From NCBI GenBank assembly GCA_910592005.1, contig CAJVPP010001365.1, positions 1 to 20,527 of the forward strand: 20,527 nucleotides of DNA, written 5' to 3'. The translations under genes and the position numbers were made by a program. This document shows, piece by piece, positions 1 through 9,098 of the stretch. The DNA is from Funneliformis mosseae (Eukaryota > Glomeromycota > Glomeromycetes > Glomerales > Glomeraceae). Each line of letters begins with the position of its first letter. Positions within the stretch are counted from its first letter, which is position 1. The notes under the pieces are model-generated. The model was not told where the DNA came from and ran no database searches. It saw only the letters and a program-made list of their open reading frames with translations.

Positions 1-203
1 TTGCCAGGCGAATAAATTTTAGCACATAATATGCATTTATAACTTGTTGTTAGTTCAGTTTCTTCATCTTGGACTTTAAAAAAAAATTCCCATACATCCG
101 ACTTGCGAGTTGTTATATTGGAATCTTCTTTAGTTACTAAAGAAGTTAAAGAAACATCTGAGAAATTGTTATCATTTTCATTTGAAATTACGCTACCAGA
201 CAT
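1..203 (-). CDS. BED-type zinc finger protein, N-terminal part (runs off window)
   Basis: An open frame of 67 codons starts at the ATG at 203-201 and continues past base 1, so only the N-terminus is present. After an acidic, Ser/Asn-rich leader comes a tract with W-E-F-F at about residues 38-41 and C-I-L-C at about 57-60. That spacing of aromatic residues before a CxxC pair is typical of BED zinc fingers, the DNA-binding module of hAT transposases and of domesticated ZBED/RICESLEEPER-like proteins. The second half of the finger (the His/Cys pair) and any dimerisation domain would lie outside the window. There is no intron in the visible part. It could be an active hAT transposase, a domesticated copy or a decayed one; the frame is intact as far as it can be read. 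Confidence 0.6.
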   Translation of the reverse strand, partial: MSGSVISNENDNNFSDVSLTSLVTKEDSNITTRKSDVWEFFFKVQDEETELTTSYKCILCAKIYSPG

Positions 204-337
204 TGTACAATACAAACAATAATGTAAAATGAAAATTATTCTAGTTAAAATGATCAACACGTCTTACAATTTATGCGATACAGCATTTATATAGATTGAT
301 CGTCCAAACTGATCTAAATACCAGTTCGACTCAGTTC

Positions 338-376
338 AGTTTCAGTTCAATTTGATCCTCAAATCGAACTGAAACC
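338..376. repeat. Imperfect hairpin in CAGTTC-rich sequence
   Basis: The arms 338-355 and 359-376 are reverse complements at 16 of 18 positions around a 3-nt loop. The surroundings (320-420) repeat the words CAGTTC and CAGTTTC, and a perfect 12-bp palindrome, CAGACCGGTCTG, follows at 400-411. This is non-coding, repeat-like DNA just upstream of the BED-finger gene. It may be a terminal or subterminal part of a mobile element, but no partner end is identified. Confidence 0.6.
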
Positions 377-702
377 AGTTCTATGATCAAACCAGAGTCA
401 GACCGGTCTGGCTACAGACCTTAACATTCCTACTTAACATCATATGGATAGTACTAATTGCATGTAGCTTACATAATAAAATTATGCTTTCAAAAAGGTA
501 ATTAGTCAGGAAAGTATTTGCTAAATTGATTACCTGAAATTTCAATAATTATAATTTTGCATTTGCTCATGGGACTCATCATGCCCTATTTGCGATGGAA
601 AACATAGGATGGTATAGAAATAGAACAGAATAATGTCTTAGCTATAATGCTTTGCAATTGTGGTTTAGACCGGTCATGTGAAATCGATCATCTGAAAGGT
701 GC

Positions 703-813
703 AGAAAGATATATAGTTGAAATGTACAACTAAAACAAGCTAGATAAAAACCAGTTATGTAACTGATCGATAATTAACCTGTACAATAATCGATTTCTCA
801 TATATATCTTTCT
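703..813. repeat. 13-bp perfect inverted repeat bounding about 111 bp
   Basis: AGAAAGATATATA at 703-715 is the exact reverse complement of 801-813. The interior holds a smaller hairpin (CAGTTA..TAACTG near 752-765) and no open frame. The size suits a MITE-like insertion, but I see no clear target-site duplication. The repeat is AT-rich, so chance is possible. Confidence 0.35.
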
Positions 814-829
814 TATTTCACAAATAACT

Positions 830-1126
830 ATGACTAATCAGTTGGCTGAGGTCGTTAAATGGAAATGAACAGACGTTCTTGACGAAGATATAAAGATAAT
901 TGAGAAGAACAAGGTCGCTGGTCTTGTCTTCATTAATTTAACAGAAGAAAAGCTTTTAGCCCCTCCATATAACCTTCTCGGCAGACCAGCTGGAGCCATA
1001 GCCTTTTGATTAAATCACTCAAAGACAAAGTGCAAAGCAAGTGCATGGCCTCATTCTGTTCTCCTAAACCTTTTTTTCTCATTTTTTTAGCTTGTCTTAT
1101 TGCATCTTACATCTCATATCTAGCAG
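830..1126 (+). pseudogene. Decayed SAM-domain gene fragment
   Basis: Translation from the ATG at 830 gives a SAM-like stretch: a short helix with an Ala-Glu-Val-Val-Lys-Trp core, then VLDEDIKIIEKNKVAGLVF, then NLTEEKLLAPPYNLLGRPAG, the usual helix-hairpin order of SAM (sterile alpha motif) protein-interaction domains with the Pro-Tyr-Asn-Leu turn. The frame is broken by TGA at 866-868 and TGA at 1007-1009. After the second stop the expected last helix (LIKSLKDKVQSK) resumes in another frame from 1006, so a 1-nt frameshift is also present. The Trp before the first stop fits the start of a SAM domain. SAM domains of this type are heavily expanded in Rhizophagus. I read this as a dead copy, perhaps once joined to the decayed gene just downstream. 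Confidence 0.6.
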
Positions 1127-1154
1127 TGCATCAACCAATGAACTAGAAAGTTAG

Positions 1155-2253
1155 AAGAAAGTTTTCAAGAAAAAAAATGACTTACAAATCGACGAAGCTA
1201 TTGAAAAGTCGTGTATTAATGAACCTTTTTGTAATCTTATCTTAGCTTCTGGAGAAATATTGGTTAGCCCTTACTTGCCTGAAACAGATGATTTAATACG
1301 AAACACTGAAGCTACCGAAAAGACATGTACTAACGAACATCCAATTTTGACTTCTAATTTTCTACCAGAGACCGCCTCTCAGCTTCTTAGATATTATAGT
1401 AAAATTTTACAATTTGTTATTCATTACTATGATTGTTTTGCTTATGACATTTACACATCATGGCAGATGTTTGGAATCGTTCTTACAAGGAATGGCCTAG
1501 TCTCAGTGAATTTTCAGATCATCTATAAAAAGTCCATAATATTTTCAAAAAAGATCTTGTACATTTTTCTTTCAAGATAGAGATCGGAATTTTATAAAAG
1601 TTATTTGCAAAGCAGCATCCCGCTCAAAGTCGGCTTTCAGAATTGGCTAGTCAACTGAAGGTAATACTACATTCATCGATTATGAGAGTGTAACAGTCTG
1701 AACCGATTATCCATGCAGGTCGCGTACCTGTTAGGCGTGATGCATTCTCGTTTTTCAGATATAGGTAAATTAGCTGTTTCTGAGGGGATAATCGTGTCTG
1801 ATTACGCTTTAGTAGGGAGAAATCTCGTTGCAAGATGTGTACTTGTTAGGCGTGAAGCATTCACGTTTTGTTAAAGAGTAATCTTTCAGATATGAACCAG
1901 TCCTCATATATATATTTTACATTGGTTAATTATGCTAATATCTTAGTTTCAACAGACGTCACGACTTATAAAAAAGGTTCGTAAAGCTAAAATAACTGAA
2001 AAGTCTACAAAACAAAAGGTTTTAAAACAAAAAATTGAACTTGCAAAGGTTAGAGTTTTTTTAAAATTTGCCATATTTTATGGTTATATGTTAAACTCAT
2101 CTATGAATATTCTAGGATTCTGTAATTCTTAATGGATTTCATCAAATAAATCAATACTATGATGATTATCATGAGGCAAGCTCAGATTTGCTTAAACGAA
2201 ATCTAGATAATGATGACTCACATGACGAAAAAGTAAAAAGATTTAGGAAGTAA
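1155..2253 (+). pseudogene. Decayed multi-exon gene, product not recognised
   Basis: Three coding-like blocks can be joined. Block one (1155 to about 1430) reads KKVFKKKNDLQIDEAIEKS and on to SPYLPETDDLIRNTEATEKT. Block two is in another frame from 1460 and reads MADVWNRSYKEWPSLSEFSD to KQHPAQSRLSELASQLK, ending at 1660 before a GTAATA donor; it has in-frame TAA stops at 1526-1528 and 1595-1597. After an intron ending CAACAG at 1955 comes a Lys-rich exon, 1956-2048 (TSRLIKKVRKAKITEKSTKQ and on). A second intron, 2049-2115 (GTTAGA..TTCTAG), leads to a last exon, 2116-2253, ending in TAA, with an acidic tail. The two introns keep frame, so the structure is real, but the stops and the frame change argue that the gene is dead. 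I do not recognise a domain. It may continue from the SAM fragment upstream. Confidence 0.45.
1714..1870. repeat. Two diverged direct copies, 115 bp apart
   Basis: Segments 1714-1755 and 1829-1870 (42 bp each) align without gaps. Both contain TGTTAGGCGTGA followed by GCATTC, with about 8-10 substitutions between copies. Both lie inside the first proposed intron of the decayed gene at 1155-2253. A tandem duplication with unit length about 115 bp is the simplest explanation. Confidence 0.6.
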
Positions 2254-2428
2254 AAAAGAAATATTTTCTCATTTATAATGGAACAGTAAAGGAAGACAAG
2301 GTTTATTTATAAGAAATATTTAGAAATATCATTTTCGCAATAAGAGCATTTTATAATGTATAATACAGTAATATCAGAGCAATGTTAATAAAGTATATTT
2401 GTGCGATTTACAATTTCTACATTCATAA

Positions 2429-2903
2429 ATGCATATCGTGCAATATTTTTATGCATTGGAAAATAAAAATGGTTATAGCATTTACTTCATTGTTGGCAAA
2501 AGTGATCTGACTGAATCTTTCAAGGTAAGCGTATTAACTGTATTAACTGCACCTATTCCTTTAGCCCACGTCTCCAATTCTCCAGATGTTTCCAAATCAA
2601 AGAAGGGGGGTATGTCATGGTGAAGGGAGAAAATAATCAAGGATAATAATATGATCTAATCATGTGAGAATGTTTTCTCCTGCGACATTTACAAGTGATA
2701 TAAAATGAGGTCAGTATATTTTTTCGATTCTAGTTGAGGGAAAAGTCCCAATATGTCAAGCTCAGAATCAACTAAAGCTTCAGAATCTTTACAGGTTCCA
2801 GAGAGAATCCCGTCCATCTCTTGTTAATCATAGGAACCTTGCTTATAATATCTTGAAGTATCTTGAGGATGATATTGCAAAGCAATATAATAATATTACA
2901 TAA
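2429..2903 (+). pseudogene. Exon-like fragments of an unrecognised gene
   Basis: An open frame from the ATG at 2429 reads NGYSIYFIVGKSDLTESFK and meets a good donor (AAG|GTAAGC) at 2525. A second coding-like block, 2733-2903, begins beside a TTCTAG acceptor and reads GKVPICQAQNQLKLQNLYRF, then RESRPSLVNHRNLAYNILKY, and stops at TAA 2901-2903. The second block needs a phase-1 donor, whereas the donor at 2525 is phase 0. The two therefore do not join directly: either an exon is missing or the gene is decayed. No domain is recognised. The composition is clearly more protein-like than the flanking DNA. Confidence 0.35.
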
Positions 2904-3390
2904 AATATGATTATAAATAGTTTATTTATTAATTATTTGATATACATAAATCGTTTGGCTGGTAATAAGTGATTAACATATAGTTGTGATTACGAAATAT
3001 AAAAAGGGAATATATATGCAAAATTTTCAAAAGTGCAAAGTGCCACCGAATTTTTTTTCTGGTTTAAGCTGAGCCAAATTTTTTCCGAAATTTTTAAAAA
3101 GTGTGCTTGCGTTGAATTCTACTGCGCCCTTGTGACTCGCTCAACCATCTGGAAATTTTTATCCGGGGACTTGAAATGTTGTCTTATGGAAATCCTAATT
3201 GTCACTTCTAAATTTATTTTTAGAGTTAATAAATACAAAGATGCTAATAAAAAGTTAAGATAATCAATCATTGGTAAGATGCAAAAAGTTCATGAAGGAT
3301 ATTCTGCCCATAATTGGTATAAATTATTGAATTGATTATTTTAACCCCATTATATCTTTTAAATCGAATTTAGAAACAAATAAAAAAAAG
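2904..3390. other. Intergenic stretch with a GC-richer repeat-like patch
   Basis: No gene is supported here. Bases 3018-3180 are less AT-rich than their surroundings and read in two frames as Phe/Lys-rich text interrupted by stops (for example KCKVPPNFFSGLS and AKFFPKFLKS). This looks like a degenerate copy of a dispersed repeat rather than a gene. The last 100 bp must hold the promoter of PET100; I see no clear TATA or CCAAT element. Confidence 0.3.
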
Positions 3391-3847
3391 ATGGGAGGAG
3401 CAAATTTAGAACTCTTTAAGGTATTAACAACGAAACGATAGATTTTATTAATTTCTGGTTTATTTTACAAAGTTTAATTTCTTTTTTTTTATTTCAAGTT
3501 TGGTGTCTATGTCTTTTTTCCTGTAGCTGCTATGTATTATTTTGGTGCTCCCGAATTTTATGAAAACCATGTAAAACAGGTAAAATCGTGTGAAAATTTG
3601 ATCTTTTTTTCTTTCTTTCTTCTACAATTAATTAATTTTTATTCATCGTCTTTTTTTTAAGATCAAATTTTGGCCAGAAAAAACAAATGTAACTATATTT
3701 TAAATTCGTTACTATTTATAAAATTTTTTTGACTTATTATTAATATATTATTAGCATCCTCCTACTACTCGAGAAGACATTTTGATTGAAATAGAAAAAT
3801 TGAAAGCAAAGAAAAAGATGCGTGAAAATGGTGACGATTCAAAATAA
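3391..3847 (+). CDS. PET100: Cytochrome c oxidase assembly factor PET100 (mitochondrial inner membrane)
   Basis: Exons 3391-3420, 3499-3579, 3662-3688 and 3755-3847 join in phase 0 with GT..AG introns to give 76 aa. The product begins MGGANLELFKFGVYVFFPVA and has one membrane segment at about residues 11-27. An F-Y/W-P-E-K region follows (IKFWPEK), then a charged Lys/Glu-rich helix (DILIEIEKLKAKKK) and a short hydrophilic end. This matches the PET100 family in length (human about 73 aa) and order: an N-terminal G-x-x-LE-x-F, a single transmembrane helix facing the intermembrane space, and a basic coiled tail. PET100 is a chaperone for a late step of complex IV assembly. The gene converges on TRAPPC8 with 111 bp between stop codons. 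The ATG is the first in frame and the conserved start of the family. Confidence 0.85.
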
Positions 3848-3958
3848 TTAAATAATTAATTTATTGAATTAAAATAATAATAATGTATATTACATTACCG
3901 GTGTTTAAATTTTGCTCTTGATTTGGTCACCGGAATTTATATTTGTAATTTTGTACGT

Positions 3959-6900
3959 TTAAATGTTATAGATTTCAAATTTTTCTTCATTTATGAGTTC
4001 TTTCTCTGAACTTTTCTCGTTAATTATAGTTAAAAGATGTGGTGTATTTGGCATCTGTACATACCCTTTCATTCCTCCGCCACCTTCACTCTTTTTTCCC
4101 AGTCCGCCATGATGTTCCCCACCAATATTTGATTTGTCTGTTGCGCTTTGATTATAATTCACTGTCAAACGCCATCGATTTATATCATAAACACCGGACC
4201 TAATAAAACATGCTTTAACTACAAATGTTTGTTCTTCATTAGCTGATAATGTAGCATATTTAAATGTTGATCCTATCCAATGAAATATCATTGGTGTTAT
4301 GGCTTTATGAAGTGCATTGCTAAAAAAAAAAAAAAAAATTTAATATGGTTATTAATTAGAATCGTTCATTATACAGCTGTTTACCTTCGATTTGTATCAT
4401 TTTGATCAGATGAAATCAACTCCAATGTAAACCCAATTCTCTTATTCCAAGAACAATTTTTTATTGATATTGTTACGGGAACAATACAAAAGCTATTGAA
4501 AGAATAATAAAAAAAAAATTGTAATTCAAAATATTAGATTATATTTAATAAAATGTTCGATTTGTAAATCTAGTTACCTTTGAAATTCAAAATCGTGTTT
4601 ATATATATCCGCGCATTGTATAACAAGTTTCAATGGACTATCATCTTTAAAATTTTTATTTTTAGACAAACTATTCAAAAGCAAAGTTCGCTCTCTGACA
4701 GTTGACTCAAACAATGCTCTATTAGGACCTAATGATGTATTTGAACCTTGAAAAGGATTTTGCTGAACGCCAAGATTTATACCGATAATATAATGATGTC
4801 CTTGACGTTGTGATTGTGAGTAAGGTATATTCCAATATAATGCTAAGTCAACATCGTTTGTATTATATAATGTAAAAATATTTCGATGTTTATTTTGGGA
4901 TATAAAAGGAAATTGATTTATTAAAGTATTGGACCTCCATTGGACGCGAGAATTCATTGAAAACCCTTGTAATGGATTTACTGAGCTAGTAATCGTACGA
5001 TCTCTCTGTTAAGGAAATATTATTAATTTATATGTTATGAAAGAAATTTAATAATTAAATGACAAATTGAACTTAATATTACTTACAAAAGGAACATTCG
5101 TTATAGTAAGCTTTATTGGAGATGGCTCTGCCTGTAAATTCTTTTCGCCTATTAATAATTGTTCTAGTGCATTAGATGTGAATACTTCAGGAGTTATATC
5201 GTTACTCTCCGAGTCATTTGCATCATCATTATCATTTGTGGAAAGCTTTTCATTTCTATTTATTCGATAATAAATAAATATAGTCTGCCGAGGTGCTATC
5301 AAAGACTTTGAAACTATATCCCCACTAGAAATATGAATATTGCTGCATTAAAATACGTACAGAGTATATTAGATTTCAGAAAATTACATATAGATTTAAT
5401 ACCTAGAAGATCCATTATTTACGGCCGATATTATCCAAGAAGGACTTATTGAAGAAAGTTGACACAATTGAAATTCATTATTTTGCAAATTCTCAATCTT
5501 TATATTCATTAGACAAATTAAAATTAATTAGTAAGTACTGTTATTTTTTTTTTTGTTAAAAAAAATAAAAAATAAAAAATAAAAAAATAAATAATTAACT
5601 ATTAAATAAACAATAAAATTACCTCAATGCCCAAAATAAATTCATTTAAACCTCGAGTACTTGGTCTGGTAAAAGCGTTAATTTTAAGTGAAGGATAAAC
5701 TTGAGTCGTTTTAAAATAACGAAGACTTCTATATTTCATTGCCATATTATTATCCTAATAAATTTCAATAAAATTATGATTAAATAATTTAAATTATATA
5801 TATTATTTAAACAAATGTTATACCTCTGATTCATAAGTAAACAAAAATCGGAACATATGTTTTCCAATGCGATCGCCACGAATCCAAATTGGGATCAAGG
5901 TTGTTATTCCGGGTGCAAGCGATGATGATGCTGAATCTGAATTTATACCCTCTTTCGTTGGTAATGGAATGTCCTTGATACTGGAATTAAAAACAGAATT
6001 TATTGTCTTTAATGTCTCAGTGGTCAGACAATTTGAATCTTCAGAATTATCTAAAGAAATAACATAATCAATACCCATAAAAACGAACTTTTTTTTTTGA
6101 AAGCAAATATACTCTAATGTATACCATAAATCACTTTTCCTAGCATTTCTGCATCACCAATACAAAAGAAGCTTGGATGACTTATTTTCACTCGCAAGTC
6201 AGTAAGACCCTTTTGTCCTTTGTTGTTTATTTCTAATACAACCTGAGCTACTTCACCAGAGAATAATGCATCTGGGAAAGAATGAAAAGCAACTTCAAGT
6301 AATGGCATTGGAGATGTCACCATTAAATCCAACGATCGATCTGTAGTATAAACTACGCTCGTACGTTGGTCATTGGTGTCATTTAAACGTTTACCGCGTC
6401 TCGAAAACTTTTTTACCCCTCGAATAAGAGAGTTCAGATTATATCGAAGTCCAAGGACTTTAAGTGTACCTTGTTTCTTAGGTAATACACGTAAGGATAT
6501 CTAAAAGTTTGATACGTAAATTTTGGTACATATATTGTCGCTTTTGAAATATTACTTAGGTGAGATATGATAAGTAAATAATAATATATTACCGCTTTCG
6601 TTTCTGAGCCTGGTAAAGTAACTTCGGAGAGTATTTCCAAATCAAATGCTTCAAACTTAATCGATTTTACATCCGCGTTATCTAAATTATTATTATGTTT
6701 TGACGATTCTTCATTATTTATTTCTTCACTTGAATTCCTTGAATTCTCTTCAGAGTTCTCTAAAGGAACATGATCACATTCTAAAATCAAATCATTAATA
6801 TTTATTTGAATATGCATCGGATTGTGAACATTGAACTGGACAAAAAACGGTTCTATATGTTGAAAAAAAGTAAAGTTATAAAAGGATATTATTACTTAAG

Positions 6901-9061
6901 CAAGTAAATTTAGTTTTTAAAATTACCTCCTACAGCACAGACAGTTCGATGAAGATCACTGCCCAATGGAGACGGCTTTTTTCTTGGGTTTCCGTAAATA
7001 TCCAATCCCGAGAAACCTTCTTCTAGGAATTCTTTTTCCATTGTATCCCAAATTTCGTCATATTCGTTAGATTGGGAGTTGGATAACACAACCCTGACAG
7101 AATAATCATCAAAAGTTGGGATAGGTAATTCTTGTAATTCGAAATTGGAATCTTTATCCTTCTTTAATAAGTATTGCTTTAAATGAGAAAATTATATATT
7201 ATCAATCAAAATTTCCCATTTATGATAAAATCAAAGATAAGATAAAACCATACTTTATAAATAATTAAAAATTCTCTTAAATATGCACTCTGTTGTGTTG
7301 CTGACTGACGACTGGCTCTTAATAACTTCAAGAAATATTTAAGAGATGTATCAAGATCACCCAAATGAAATGATTGTCTACCAAGAGCGAAGTGAATATG
7401 ATCTTCAGCCAAAGACCAAGAATGATTTTCAAAGACTTTGGAAGCGGCAAGATAACACCTATACGCATGCTCACGCTTTTAAACAAAATTAATATAATGA
7501 AATATTGATTTAAAGGCCGAGAATCAAAGGTGGACGAATTTTCTCATCAATTCATTTACCTGGTTACATTTGCCATATCTATGACCGGCCATAATCATAT
7601 GAAATGCATATTTTCGAACCATTGGTCTGGCACATCTCAGAAAAGCGAGTGCAGCTTGTTCCAAAAATAACGCACTTCTTAACTCAGAGTCCTAGTTTAA
7701 CGTGATAACACAAATTATTATTAAGTAAAATAATATTATTAATAATATTAGGAAACTTACTTCACCAGTCATTCTAACTAATGCTGCTGGTGCATCTTTA
7801 TATAAATTTTTAAATTTCAACATCTCATAATACAACAACGTTACTTTTGTTGCGTAAAAGGGTTCCTTAGAACGGTTAAGATAGGCATTTACAGATTGTT
7901 CGAAATAATGATCGGTATCAGTTCGACTTCCAGAAGTTGATAACATTAGCAAGCAGATACCAATCATTTCCTTTATATATAACAAAATAAAACAAATTAA
8001 CGAAATAATATCACGAATAAATTATTAATTTGAAAGTAAATTAGATGCGGATCATACTTGAGCACCAGCATAATATTTCCATGCTTTATCTGCCGAGAAA
8101 TCTTTTTTAACCGAATCGTATACGGAATGTGCAAATTTATAATCTCGAAGCATGAATGCATAATCAGCTAATTTACGCATTTGAGCTTCAGGTGTATTAT
8201 GCGCATATATTTGAATTGCTGGATTAGTAGTATGAGTATTAGACACGAAAGGAGATTGTGCCGATTGTTGAACTGCTGTTGTAGATTTTATCCCAGTACT
8301 AAAGTAACGTCTACTAGCACTAAATAAACGACCGGTTATTCCACGCCGAGAAGAAGCTACCTAATAATTATATACCTATTAATTTAATTTAAAATGTGTC
8401 AAAATTGATAAAATCCAAAATTCCAAAAATAAAATCCACCTGTTCATTCCAGTGTCGAATATTTCTTTCCATATTAGGTACTATACTTTGCCTAACCAAA
8501 ATTCCCACAAAATTATGAATGCCGGTAATGTCGTTTTCACTAAGGTATTGACCATATATAACGGGTGATGGCTCAATATCCCCAACAAGACTAAAACCAA
8601 TTGTACTTTGTGAATCAACTACAATATTTTCTTTACTAAAAATCATATCCTCGTCTAAGGAGGATGTTGGAGAATTTAAGGTTGACATGGTAGGAGATAA
8701 TGGAAGAGAATAACTTGAAAGAGAAGTTAATGAACTTTGACGAGAATGATGCTCAAAGGAAGTAGATTTTCTAGAAGGTGAATTAGCAAGAAGATCTTTA
8801 AGAACTTTGTCCTCAATGAGATAAGGTGTCCATATATCGGGTATAGAATTACTGGTTTTAACAGGAGACGCTTGCGCAGAAAAAAGATCATGATTTTCAG
8901 TCGGAACTGTTTGAGGTATAGAATTTAATTTCAATAGATGACAGTTAAGTCCAAATGTTCGTTTGATTTTTTCAAGAACAGCCTCAGAACTAAATTAATT
9001 TTGAAATTTAATGAATGGATTAAAATCTTATTTCTTACGTGACAGTATCTTGCGCAATAGC

Positions 9062-9098
<37 letters not shown>

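Noticed and set aside
5067..5270. Plus-strand open frames opposite TRAPPC8 exons (also 5867-6067)
   Set aside because: The minus-strand exons fit the TRAPPC8 family and keep phase; the plus frames are complements of them.
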